The position numbers and the translations under genes were made by a program. Below, one piece after another: positions 35,770 through 44,908 of a stretch of 64,000 bases of DNA. The notes beneath the pieces are model-generated. The model was not told the origin of the DNA, did no database searches, and was given only the letters and a program-made list of their open reading frames with translations. Every line of letters starts with the position of its first letter. Positions within the stretch are counted from its first letter, which is position 1. This DNA comes from Planctomycetota bacterium. GTDB taxonomy: Bacteria; Planctomycetota; UBA1135; UBA2386. The DNA lies in contig JAJFFD010000005.1 of NCBI GenBank assembly GCA_021776805.1, positions 1 to 64,000 of the forward strand, given 5' to 3'.

Positions 35770-37578
35770 ATGAGACTCGCCCTAGTCCCCGTACTCGCAT
35801 TCAGCTTTCTCTGTCCCTCACAGCTAGATGCTCAGGTGTCTCCCGAGATGGCTGCCGCCATCAAGCGAGAAGGCCTGGAGAACAGCAATGTGATGGGCTA
35901 CCTCGACACTCTCACCAATGAGATCGGTCACCGACTCACTGGCTCGGACAACTATGTCGACGCCACTCTTTGGGCGAAGAAGGAGTTCGAGAAGATGGGC
36001 CTGAGCAATGTCCACCTGGAGAAGTGGGACACATGGCCCGTGGTTTGGAACCGCGGCCAGTGGCAGGGTCGTGTGCTCACCCCCGCGCCCATGGAGTTGC
36101 ACATCGCCACTCCGGCGTGGACCGCGGGCACCAAGGGTCTCGTTCAGGGTCGGCTCTTGCTGGCCCCCAAGAACCAAGCGGAGCTCGACCTGATCAAGGG
36201 CAAGATCGAAGGCGCCTTCCTCTACAAGGAGCCGATTCCCCGCGCCGCTCGTGGTGGTCGTGGACGCCGTGGTCGCGGCGGCCGTGGGCAGCAGGCCCCG
36301 GAGCCCACCGAAGAGGAGCGCAAGGCTGCCGAGAAGGCCGCGGAAATGGCAGCGGCCATCCGCGCCTTTCAGAACGGTCCTCTCGCCGACTTCGTCGAGG
36401 CCAATCCCATCGCTGGCTGGGTCGAGAGTTCTAGCGGTGATCAGAAGAACCCGAACCGCATCCGCGTCTTCGGCCGCCGCAGCATGAGCGCGGAGAACCT
36501 GCCCACTGTTCCGCAGATCGTGATCCGCCGCGACCAGGCCGTCGAGGTCTTGAAGATGCTCAAGTCCGGTGAAGAGGTCACCATGGAGTTCGACATTCGC
36601 AATCGCTTCCGCGCCGAGCCGGTTGAACTCAACAACGTCATCGCCGAGATCCCCGGCACGGAGAAGCCCGGTGAAGTCATCATCGTCTGCGGCCACCTGG
36701 ACTCCTGGCACCAGGCGACGGGCACCACGGACAACGGCACGGGGGTCACCTCGGCCATGGAAACCGCGCGTATCCTGGCCGCCGTCGGCGCCCGCCCGAA
36801 GCGCACCATTCGCTTCATCCTCTGGGGTGGTGAAGAGCAGGGTCTGCTCGGCTCCGCCGGTTACGTGAAGCGCCACCGCACGGACATGCCCAACGTTTCC
36901 GCCGTTCTCAACCACGACTCGGGAACCAACTGGGCCCATAGCCTGCGGGTGAACACGCCCAACCACGAGGCCATGAAGTTGGTCATGCAGCCGGTCATGA
37001 GCATGACCGCACCGGATGAGGATCATGAGGGCGAAGTCTTCGTCCTCAATCACGCGGAGACCATCTCCGGCGGTGGTGGCAGCGACCATGCCTCCTTCAT
37101 CGCCGCCCGCGTGCCGGCCTTCTCCTGGGGCCTCACCGGCCGCAGCGACTACTTTGGGTACACCTGGCACAGTCAGTGGGACACCTATGACGCGGCCATC
37201 CCCGAGTACCAGCGCCATAACGCTACTGTCTTCGCCCTGACCTCCTTGGGCATCGCCAACCTGCCGGAGAAGCTCTCCCCAGAAGGCATCGAGCCCAGTC
37301 GCGGCCGCCGTGGCGGCACCCTGAAGCCGAGAATCGAGGGTTTCCTCGGTGTAGATCTCGGTGGCAGGAACGATCTGGAAGTGACCAAGGTCAACGAAGG
37401 CGGCAGCGCGGCAAAGGCTGGACTCAAGAAGGGCGACATCATCACTGCGGTAAACGACGAGAAGGTTGCCAGCCTGGTGGAAGCCATGGAGCAGCTGCGC
37501 GCTGGTGGCATGGCCGAGGCCACCTTTACGGTGAAACGCGGCGAAGAAACCGTGCAGGTGAAGCTGGGCGGCTCCTAA
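35770..37578 (+). CDS. Secreted M28-family peptidase with C-terminal PDZ-like domain and RG-rich insertion
   Basis: EVIIVCGHLDSWHQATGTTDNGTGVTSAMETARIL; RTIRFILWGGEEQGLLGSAGYVKRH; C-terminal FLGVDLGGRNDLEVTKVNEGGSAAKAGLKKGDIITAVNDEKV; insertion ARGGRGRRGRGGRGQQAPEPTEEERK. Confidence 0.92.
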   Translation: MRLALVPVLAFSFLCPSQLDAQVSPEMAAAIKREGLENSNVMGYLDTLTNEIGHRLTGSDNYVDATLWAKKEFEKMGLSNVHLEKWDTWPVVWNRGQWQGRVLTPAPMELHIATPAWTAGTKGLVQGRLLLAPKNQAELDLIKGKIEGAFLYKEPIPRAARGGRGRRGRGGRGQQAPEPTEEERKAAEKAAEMAAAIRAFQNGPLADFVEANPIAGWVESSSGDQKNPNRIRVFGRRSMSAENLPTVPQIVIRRDQAVEVLKMLKSGEEVTMEFDIRNRFRAEPVELNNVIAEIPGTEKPGEVIIVCGHLDSWHQATGTTDNGTGVTSAMETARILAAVGARPKRTIRFILWGGEEQGLLGSAGYVKRHRTDMPNVSAVLNHDSGTNWAHSLRVNTPNHEAMKLVMQPVMSMTAPDEDHEGEVFVLNHAETISGGGGSDHASFIAARVPAFSWGLTGRSDYFGYTWHSQWDTYDAAIPEYQRHNATVFALTSLGIANLPEKLSPEGIEPSRGRRGGTLKPRIEGFLGVDLGGRNDLEVTKVNEGGSAAKAGLKKGDIITAVNDEKVASLVEAMEQLRAGGMAEATFTVKRGEETVQVKLGGS

Positions 37579-37709
37579 GCGCCTTGGGAGCGGTCCATCG
37601 GAGACAGCCCGCGGGCGTCCCGGTGACCGCTCCTTCCCTGGGCCGCGGGTGATATAGTTCCGATGGCAGCAGGGCTTGCCTAGCTTGGTCGGGCGAGTCC
37701 GGCCGCTCC

Positions 37710-39293
37710 ATGAAGATTCAACTCATCCATCCACCGGTCTACATCAACGAGAACGGGCTGACCGCGCTCCGGCCAAGCCTCCCTCTTGGCTTGGCCTACA
37801 TCTGCGCCGTGCTCATCGAAGATGGCCACGATGTGCATGTGATCGATGCCCTCGGTGAAGCTCCCGAGCAGATGATGCCCGAGGGCGATATCTGGCGCAT
37901 GGGTCTCAGCGCCGACGAAGTCGTCGCCCGCGTCCCCGATGATTGTGACGCCATCGGCGTCACCAGCATGTGGTCCTACTCCTGGCCCATCGTCCGCGAA
38001 CTCATCCACAAGCTCAAAGAGCGCTTCCCGGACAAGCCTCTGGTCTGCGGTGGTGAACACTTCACTGCGGTCGCCGAGCGTTCCATGCAAGAAGCGCCTA
38101 TCGACTACATCGTCGCCGGTGAAGGCGAGGACACCGCGGTGGCACTCTTCCGCGCCCTCGAACTCGCTGCGGACTGCAGTCTCATTCCCGGCACCTACTA
38201 CCGCGACCAGTCCGGCAACATCGTCAAGAACGAGAGCCGCGCCCGCATCAAGGAGATCGACAAGATCCCCTGGCCCGCATGGCATCTCTTCGATGTGCGT
38301 GCCTACGACGCGAACAAGTTCGTCACCGGTATCCACTACGGGCTGACCGTGCCCATTCTCGCCACCCGTGGCTGCCCCTATCAGTGCACCTACTGCTCCT
38401 CGCCGGGTATGTGGACCACGCGCTGGTACGCTCGTGAGCCCAAGGATGTGGCCAACGAGATTCAGCGCTACGTGGAGACCTACGGCGCCAACAACTTCCC
38501 CTTCCAGGACCTCACCGCCATCCTCAAGCGCGATTGGGTGGTGGACTTCACCAAGGAGATCCTCGCCAGGAAGCTCGCGATCACCTGGCAATTGCCTGCC
38601 GGCACCCGCTCGGAGATCATCGACGAAGAGGTTGCCAGCCTCCTGGTTGCCTCTGGCTGCCGCTCCCTCAACTTCGCCCCAGAGTCGGGCTCGGAGCGCA
38701 CGCGCAAGCACATGAAGAAGATGCTCACGGATGAGAAGCTCTTCCGTGCAGTGCGCGCCTCAGTCAAGAGCGGCCTCAACATCGGCGTCTTCCTCGTGCT
38801 CGGCTATCCCACGGACGAGAAGGAGGACATGCAGGCCACCGTTCGCATGATCCGCCGCCTGGCTCGGGCCGGGGTGGACGATGTCTCCGCCGGCTTCTTC
38901 TTCCCTCTGCCGAACACGGAGATCTACCGCGAACTCGAAACCGAGGGGAAGGTCGAACTCACGGACGACTTCCTCAAGCTGCCCATCTATGTGCACAACA
39001 AGTACATGACCGATGCGCGCAACTACTGCCGTGTGCTGACTGCGAAGCAGATGACGCGCTGGAAGTACTGGATCGTCGCCAACTTCTACTTCAACTGCTT
39101 CCTCTTCCACCCGGGCAAGCTGTTCCGCATCCTGTGGAACTTCATGCGTGGCCGGGAGACGAGCAAGATGGAGAGCTTCCTGCAGGAGACCCGGCGGAAG
39201 TTGACCCTGCGGAAGAACCGGAAGGTGCAGGTGGCGGTGGAGGCGGTGGAGGAGAAGGCGAGGTTGGCGGAAGAGCAGGTTAGTAGTACCTGA
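37710..39293 (+). CDS. B12-binding-domain radical SAM protein
   Basis: N-terminal cobalamin-type domain (LGLAYICAVLIEDGHDVHVIDALGE); radical SAM motif LATRGCPYQCTYCSSPGMWTTRWYAREPKDVANEI. Confidence 0.93.
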   Translation: MKIQLIHPPVYINENGLTALRPSLPLGLAYICAVLIEDGHDVHVIDALGEAPEQMMPEGDIWRMGLSADEVVARVPDDCDAIGVTSMWSYSWPIVRELIHKLKERFPDKPLVCGGEHFTAVAERSMQEAPIDYIVAGEGEDTAVALFRALELAADCSLIPGTYYRDQSGNIVKNESRARIKEIDKIPWPAWHLFDVRAYDANKFVTGIHYGLTVPILATRGCPYQCTYCSSPGMWTTRWYAREPKDVANEIQRYVETYGANNFPFQDLTAILKRDWVVDFTKEILARKLAITWQLPAGTRSEIIDEEVASLLVASGCRSLNFAPESGSERTRKHMKKMLTDEKLFRAVRASVKSGLNIGVFLVLGYPTDEKEDMQATVRMIRRLARAGVDDVSAGFFFPLPNTEIYRELETEGKVELTDDFLKLPIYVHNKYMTDARNYCRVLTAKQMTRWKYWIVANFYFNCFLFHPGKLFRILWNFMRGRETSKMESFLQETRRKLTLRKNRKVQVAVEAVEEKARLAEEQVSST

Positions 39294-39321
39294 GGGGTCT
39301 CTGGCTCCGTGCTCGTGGAGT

Positions 39322-39367
39322 CGACCACCACTTTTCTGCAGGTCGGACTACCACTTTTCTGCATCAC
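39322..39367 (-). mobile_element. Solo IS21-family-like terminal repeat remnant
   Basis: Two perfect direct copies of ACCACTTTTCTGCA (39327-39340 and 39350-39363). On the minus strand: TGATGCAGAAAAGTGGTAGTCCGACCTGCAGAAAAGTGGTGGTCGAC. No transposase nearby. Confidence 0.45.
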
Positions 39368-40556
39368 CCTGCGACGAGCCCAGCAACTCCGAGTACCGCG
39401 CCACCTGCTCCCGCGCCAGCGCCCGCGCATCCAGACTCTCCTCCGCCCAAGCCCGCGCCGCCCGACCCGCCTGCGCAGCATTCTCCGCATCCGTAAGCAG
39501 CGGCAGTATCACCCGCGACAACTCGTCCGCCGTCTCCCCCTTCACCAACCCCGGCGCCCCAGCACTCACCCCCAGACTCCCCAAGTCATTGCTCACCACA
39601 GGCAGCCCATGCGCCAGCGCCGTCAACACCTTGATCCGGCTACCTCGTCCCGAAAACACCGGACAAACCAAACAGCGCACCTGCCCCAGCAATCCCGCCA
39701 GGTCCGCAACGAAGCCGAGGAAGCTGACTCCCGGCAACTCGCCCAGCGCCTGCACCTCTGCACCAGCTCGCCGACCGGCGATCAGAAGCTCCACTTCCGG
39801 TAGCCCTTCCCGCAGCAGAGGCAGTACCTCCCGCGCCACGAATCTCGCCGCCTCCGGGTTCGGGTGATGGCTGAAGTCGCCCATGAACAGGATGCGCGCC
39901 GGTGCTTCCCCCGGCTGCATGGTCACCGCCGGCAGATCCACCAAGGCAGGCCTCACCTCCACCGGCCGCGACAGCCTCTTCGCCAGCACTGCCGCATCCT
40001 CCGCATTCAGAGTCTGCAGCAGATCCGCCATGGGAAAGTAGCGCCGCACATAGGCATCCCAGAGCCGCGCATCCCGCGACCTTCCCAGCTCACCGAGAAT
40101 CCCCAAGGGGACCGGACTCCCTGCTTCATGATCGACCAGCACCGTCTTCTGGCCCGTGAAGAGGGGCAGGTACTGGGCCATCAGGTCCATCTCCAGCAGG
40201 CAGACATCCGGCCGAAAGCTCTGCAGGTTCTTCTGGATCACGCTGGCCATGGCCGGAGACCAGAACTTGGCGACGAGGAGGGGCTTGGCTTGCAGAGCCC
40301 AAAGCCGGGCCATGCGTAAACGGTGACTGATCTTCTGCAGATGACCGAGCTCGGCGAGTTGCCGGTGATAGATCAGCTCGGCTCGATTGGCGAGGGCGGC
40401 GGGCAGGGGATGTTCGAGTTCTTCCCGGCTCGCCAGGCTGATCAGCCGGAGCTCGGATTCCTGGGCGAGGGCGCCGAGAAAGGAGCGCAGATACAGCGCC
40501 GCCCCGTGGGCAGAGCGTTCATGGGCTAGGAATGCTGTTGCTACGAGGATGCGCAA
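39348..40556 (-). CDS. Glycosyltransferase (GT4/GT1-type)
   Basis: MRILVATAFLAHERSAHGAALYLRSFLGAL; ARILFMGDFSHHPNPEAARFVAREVLPLL; SRIKVLTALAHGLPVVSNDLGSLGVSA. Confidence 0.85.
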   Translation of the reverse strand: MRILVATAFLAHERSAHGAALYLRSFLGALAQESELRLISLASREELEHPLPAALANRAELIYHRQLAELGHLQKISHRLRMARLWALQAKPLLVAKFWSPAMASVIQKNLQSFRPDVCLLEMDLMAQYLPLFTGQKTVLVDHEAGSPVPLGILGELGRSRDARLWDAYVRRYFPMADLLQTLNAEDAAVLAKRLSRPVEVRPALVDLPAVTMQPGEAPARILFMGDFSHHPNPEAARFVAREVLPLLREGLPEVELLIAGRRAGAEVQALGELPGVSFLGFVADLAGLLGQVRCLVCPVFSGRGSRIKVLTALAHGLPVVSNDLGSLGVSAGAPGLVKGETADELSRVILPLLTDAENAAQAGRAARAWAEESLDARALAREQVARYSELLGSSQGDAEKW

Positions 40557-40668
40557 GGGCGTATTGATTTGGGGGCCGATTGCCGGCCTTCCTGGGACGA
40601 ACTTCGCTTATCCGACTTTTCCACCGCCTAATGCGGTCGAGCCCTGATTCGCCTGTGCAGGCGGAACC

Positions 40669-40755
40669 ATGGGCTTTTTCAAGTACTTAGGTTCTGCTAT
40701 CCGGGACCTTTCAAGGGGTTTTCCAGAACTCCTGCGCTGGCCAAGACATCTGTGA
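40669..40755 (+). CDS. Candidate 28-aa cationic amphipathic small ORF
   Basis: MGFFKYLGSAIRDLSRGFPELLRWPRHL*, SD-like AGGCGG 4 nt upstream of the ATG, inside an otherwise empty intergenic region. Confidence 0.3.
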   Translation: MGFFKYLGSAIRDLSRGFPELLRWPRHL

Positions 40756-40819
40756 TCTGACATAATCCGCGCCGGTTGGCACCGTTGACCTGGGCCGCCA
40801 CCATGCAAACCACGGCTCT

Positions 40820-42424
40820 ATGAACGAGACCCTAAAGTCGATCCTAGAGATTCTGGAGGATAGTAAACCGGAGCTCCAGATCGCTGCAGTACAAGTCCTT
40901 GGGGAATTGCGCCCCAAGGATGCAGCGGTTGCCTCCAGTCTCGCCACCCTTCTGCATCGCGGTGAGGATTTCCTCAACCGTTATGTGCTGGTTGCCCTCT
41001 CCCAGATCGCCACCCCGCCGGCGTTGCAGGAGTTGGTCACTTGTCTGGTGGAGGGTCCGCCTTCCTCAGACCTGGCGGCGCATCTCCTTTGTGATGTGGG
41101 GGAGTCCGCGGTCGGGCCACTCTGCGAGTCCTTCGCGGGGGCGGACGCGGCTGGCCGGGAGAGGATCCTCGGCATCCTGAATCGGATCGCTAGCGTCGAA
41201 GGCCTGCCCGTGTTGGAGGAGGCCCTGTTCATCCCCGCTCTCTGCCACTTGGCAGCTGAGGGCATGCAGGCCTCGACCCTCGAGCAGCTCGACGGCCGCC
41301 GTCTGCGCGCCTTGAAGACACGGATCAGCAAGGCCCTGGATGATGCGGAGATCGAGGATCACGTTCTCGCTCAGGTCCTGCGGGTACTTGGCAGTGTGGC
41401 GGGGGGGGAATCGCGTACGACCCTGCTGAAGTTCAGCAAGCCGGATCACGGCGCTGAGGTTCGCCAGGCTGCCCTCGAATCCCTGGTCGGCGTAGACCTG
41501 ACTCCGGCGCAGTCCGAGTCGCTGCTGGAATACCTGACCGAAGACAACCTCGAACAAGTCGTCGAGCCGAGCATGGTCCTGCTGGCGGATGTGAGCAGCT
41601 GGCGCGAGAGCGCGCAGCAGGTGCTCCGCAAGTTGCTGTCTTCGCGGCGTGAGCATCTGCGGCTCTTTGCTCTGAAGAGCATGAAGGGCATCAAGTCTGC
41701 CGAGCTGGTCAAGCCACTGGTGAACCACCTCCTCGGGCCTTCGGAGGAGATGGCATCCGCTGCCGCCGAAGCGCTCAGTGAGAATCCGGCAGCTCTCGAG
41801 CCCATGCTGCGCTCCTTCCAGCTGGAGAAGAATCCGGACCGTGCCAAGCTCATGTCCATTCCGCTCACCAAGCTCGGTGAGAAGCTGAGCGCTGCTCAGA
41901 TCAAGAGCTTGGGTGAGAAGGGCTGCAAGCAGCTCATCGCCCAGGATGCCATGGGTGAGGTCCTCCTGGATCTGCTCATGCGGGCGCAGCCGAGCAAAGG
42001 CCCGGCCTTTGCGGTCGACAAGGCCCAGCGCATGCGGCGAGCCCGCAAGCTGCCAGAGTGCCTCGCCATCCTGGTCTTCCTCGCTCAGGGCGAATACCTT
42101 GACGATGAAGGCAGCTACCAATTGGCCGTGACTCGCCTGCTCATCGATGATCAAGCGACGCGCGATCCTGGGCAGGTCGGTGATGCGACCATGGGCTACT
42201 TCGCCAAGCTCGTGCGCGAGGACTTCCCTCTCCTGGATCGACTCAAGAAGGAGAGCATGGTGACGCCGGAGGGTCTGCTGCGGGTTGGCAGCCACTTCGC
42301 CGAGGGTGTAAGCAATGAGCGGCGCTTCGGCGCAGACATGCTGCACTATGTCTCGGAGAAGCACAGTCGCCATCGCGCCGGTGAAGAAGCCTTGAGCATG
42401 CTCAAGACTGGCGGCCTGATCTAG
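40820..42424 (+). CDS. HEAT-repeat-like protein
   Basis: Repeating alpha-helical pattern: LEDSKPELQIAAVQVLGELRPKDAAVASSLATLL, VRQAALESLVGVDLT, HLRLFALKSMKGIKSAELVKPLVNHL. Confidence 0.75.
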   Translation: MNETLKSILEILEDSKPELQIAAVQVLGELRPKDAAVASSLATLLHRGEDFLNRYVLVALSQIATPPALQELVTCLVEGPPSSDLAAHLLCDVGESAVGPLCESFAGADAAGRERILGILNRIASVEGLPVLEEALFIPALCHLAAEGMQASTLEQLDGRRLRALKTRISKALDDAEIEDHVLAQVLRVLGSVAGGESRTTLLKFSKPDHGAEVRQAALESLVGVDLTPAQSESLLEYLTEDNLEQVVEPSMVLLADVSSWRESAQQVLRKLLSSRREHLRLFALKSMKGIKSAELVKPLVNHLLGPSEEMASAAAEALSENPAALEPMLRSFQLEKNPDRAKLMSIPLTKLGEKLSAAQIKSLGEKGCKQLIAQDAMGEVLLDLLMRAQPSKGPAFAVDKAQRMRRARKLPECLAILVFLAQGEYLDDEGSYQLAVTRLLIDDQATRDPGQVGDATMGYFAKLVREDFPLLDRLKKESMVTPEGLLRVGSHFAEGVSNERRFGADMLHYVSEKHSRHRAGEEALSMLKTGGLI

Positions 42425-43200
42425 CTGGGCAAGTCCTCGCCCATGCGGACCTTCCGCTCCGGGTCGAGGTTACGGATCTCAGGTTTGCCCGGGCCAAGGG
42501 CGAAGACGGTGGTGGAGCCAAAGCCGAATCGACCGAGTTCATCGCCGGCTGCCACTTGATCCCCATGGCTGACGCTCACACTGGTGTCGCCCACATTGAG
42601 CGCGGCGACCATGACCAGCGCAGCTGAGCGGCCATCGGGAAGTTTGAGTCGGAAGACCACCCGCGCATTGCGCAGAAAGAGCTGGTCAATGCATGCGACC
42701 GCCGGTGGATTGACCGGGAAATAGCTGCCGGGGAGTTTGCGGATCTCGAGAACCTGGGCCGCACAAGGGGAATGGACCCGGTGGTAGTCTCCGGGTGCCA
42801 GGTAGACCGTGGCTTGAGAGCCGTCGGCGATCTCAGCGGCGAGCTCGCGATCGCCGAGCAGGTCAGCGAGGGAGTAATCCTGCCCCTTCACCTGCGGGAT
42901 CAGGTCGCCCCGGATCCCACCGCCGGTGACCACCTTGCCGTCGCAGGGCCAGACCAGGGGAGATGCAGCCAGGGGGCGAGCGCCCTCGCGCAGGGGGCGT
43001 TGGAAGAAGGCGGCCAAGCTTCTGTAGTCCTCGAGTTCGCCGGCCACCTGCTCGAGTTCCACGCCGTAGCGTCGCGCAAAGCGGCGGTAGAAGGGGGCGC
43101 GCAATCCTCGGGGCAAGGGGATGCGTGTGATCAGACCGGTGAGTCGAGAGACTGCTAACTTGGGCAGGAGAGTGAGAAGGAGTCGGCGCACGGTCTTCAC
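42421..43200 (-). CDS. psd: Phosphatidylserine decarboxylase proenzyme
   Basis: LVWPCDGKVV; ATVYLAPGDYHRVHSPCAAQV; LPGSYFPVN; ALVMVAALNVGDTSV; GRFGFGSTTV cleavage-site-like GST. GTG start at 43200 inferred. Confidence 0.9.
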   Translation of the reverse strand: MKTVRRLLLTLLPKLAVSRLTGLITRIPLPRGLRAPFYRRFARRYGVELEQVAGELEDYRSLAAFFQRPLREGARPLAASPLVWPCDGKVVTGGGIRGDLIPQVKGQDYSLADLLGDRELAAEIADGSQATVYLAPGDYHRVHSPCAAQVLEIRKLPGSYFPVNPPAVACIDQLFLRNARVVFRLKLPDGRSAALVMVAALNVGDTSVSVSHGDQVAAGDELGRFGFGSTTVFALGPGKPEIRNLDPERKVRMGEDLPS

Positions 43201-43270
43201 GGTGATCTCTCTGTAGCTCCAACGCAACGGTTTCGTTGTGTTCTCTGGCTCTCCATGGCAAGATGCCCAG

Positions 43271-43714
43271 ATGGGCGTCCGCATCTTTTTGCTTGCGGTG
43301 CTGGGTGGTCTTGCTGGGGCCCTGGCAAGCTGTAGCGCAGAACAAGCGCCACAGCCGGTCAGCGATGTCCTTGTTCTCGAGTTGGGTGGGAATCACAAGC
43401 CCCTGCGCCGCACACTCCGCATGGAGGAGCCGCAGCGTCGTCTGAAAGTCGAGCGACCGGAGTCGAAGAGTCTGGGTGGCCTGGAGCAGCGCAGCGTTCC
43501 CGAGCAGGCGACGCAAGCGGTCGCTGCCTCGAGGCCACAGGCGCCGCGCTATCGGGAGGTGCAGATGCGCTCGGGCCAGTCCCTCTACGAGCTCTGCCGC
43601 CTGCACCTGGCGGATCCGAGTCGCTGGCGTGAGGTCATGCAGCTCAATGGCATCGCAGAAGAAGATGTCGGCAGGATTCCTGCGGGTCGATTGATTCGCC
43701 TCCCCGAGCGCTGA
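43271..43714 (+). CDS. Lipoprotein with LysM domain
   Basis: MGVRIFLLAVLGGLAGALASCS lipobox; C-terminal YREVQMRSGQSLYELCRLHLADPSRWREVMQLNGIAEEDVGRIPAGRLIRLP. Confidence 0.75.
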   Translation: MGVRIFLLAVLGGLAGALASCSAEQAPQPVSDVLVLELGGNHKPLRRTLRMEEPQRRLKVERPESKSLGGLEQRSVPEQATQAVAASRPQAPRYREVQMRSGQSLYELCRLHLADPSRWREVMQLNGIAEEDVGRIPAGRLIRLPER

Positions 43715-43717
43715 GCC

Positions 43718-44908
43718 ATGCGCAGCTTCGAGGTTCTCCTCATCGTTGCCAACCTACTGGCCCTGCTATGGCCCCTGATGAGCGGGCCCATGCGCCGTCA
43801 GTGGTTGGTCTTCGTGCCGGGGATCGCCTTCCTCCTGCTCTTTGCTCACATTGCATGGGAGGGCTACCGCTGGCAGATGCTGCCCGCCTATCTCTGCACG
43901 GCAGTGCTCTTCATCGGTGGGCAGCTGCGTTTTTGGTGGTTCAAGTCCTTGCCGAATGCGCGCCGTCGATGGGCTCTTGCGGTGGCAGGTAGCAGCCTCG
44001 GGATGCTGCTTCTCTGTCTCGCTACTTTGGCCTCGAGTCTCGTGCCTATCTTCGAGTTCCCAGCACACAGTGGGCCCTTCGCTGTGGGTAGGCGGAGTCT
44101 GGCAGCGGTTCCTGGTGGCGATCCCTGGTTGCAGCTGTGGTATCCGGCCAAGAAGGGATCGGAGCAGCTGGCTCCCTACCTCTTGGACTTGGATCGGCCT
44201 GCCTCGGCCTTTCCTTCTCTCTCGCATGCTTTCTTCCGGCACTTCCAATTGCTCCGCAGCCAGTCCACGGAAGGCTCGGAACTGCACGCGCCAGATGGTC
44301 CTCTGCCGCTGATCGTCTTCTTCCAACATCGGCAATTGCCCCTGGGCTGGAGCTCATTCCTCTGTGAGGACCTGGCGAGCCAGGGTTTCGCGGTGCTCGG
44401 CGTGGATAACGTGGCGGGTTTCGGCGTCGGTGCACAAACCCTGGCGGTGGCGATCGAAGAGCTGAAGCGGCAGCCGGAGGCGGCGAGCCTGGCAATGCAG
44501 CGCTTCGCCATCCTCGGCCAGGGCGAAGGGGCGGCGGTCGCCAGTCATGCTTTGTCCTCGCCATCAGCTCTGGCCGCGCTCTATCTCTCACCTGCGGGAG
44601 AGCTGCTGCCAAGCGCTGAGAAACCCTGCATGGTCATGGCGGGCGCGGGCTTGGAGACCGAGTTGCCGTCTGGCATTCGCTATCGTCTCAAGCTCCTCGA
44701 CTTCGAGCCCTTGGACTTTACGGATCTGACCTTGATGACCAGTCTGGAGATCGATGGGCTGCACGGTGCGGTCGATGGGGAACGCTGCTTACAGATCGTC
44801 GCTGCCTATGCCCGGGCCTTCTTTCGCGAGCAACTCCTCGAGCAGGAGGAAGCTCTCCTGTCGGGAGCCAGCGAGGACTATCCGGAAGTCAGCTTCTCGG
44901 GCGGCTAG
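43718..44908 (+). CDS. Membrane protein with C-terminal alpha/beta-hydrolase-like domain (PAF-acetylhydrolase-like, atypical nucleophile elbow)
   Basis: N-terminal TM helices; LPLIVFFQHRQLPLGWSSFLCEDLASQGFAVLGVDNVAGFG; elbow region FAILGQGEGAAVASHAL. Confidence 0.6.
   Translation: MRSFEVLLIVANLLALLWPLMSGPMRRQWLVFVPGIAFLLLFAHIAWEGYRWQMLPAYLCTAVLFIGGQLRFWWFKSLPNARRRWALAVAGSSLGMLLLCLATLASSLVPIFEFPAHSGPFAVGRRSLAAVPGGDPWLQLWYPAKKGSEQLAPYLLDLDRPASAFPSLSHAFFRHFQLLRSQSTEGSELHAPDGPLPLIVFFQHRQLPLGWSSFLCEDLASQGFAVLGVDNVAGFGVGAQTLAVAIEELKRQPEAASLAMQRFAILGQGEGAAVASHALSSPSALAALYLSPAGELLPSAEKPCMVMAGAGLETELPSGIRYRLKLLDFEPLDFTDLTLMTSLEIDGLHGAVDGERCLQIVAAYARAFFREQLLEQEEALLSGASEDYPEVSFSGG

Noticed and set aside
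35824-37218. 464-aa ORF antisense to the M28 peptidase gene
   Set aside because: Codon-bias shadow ORF; the sense strand has unmistakable M28 motifs.
41066-42373. 435-aa ORF antisense to the HEAT-repeat gene
   Set aside because: Shadow ORF; no recognisable domain, low-complexity composition.
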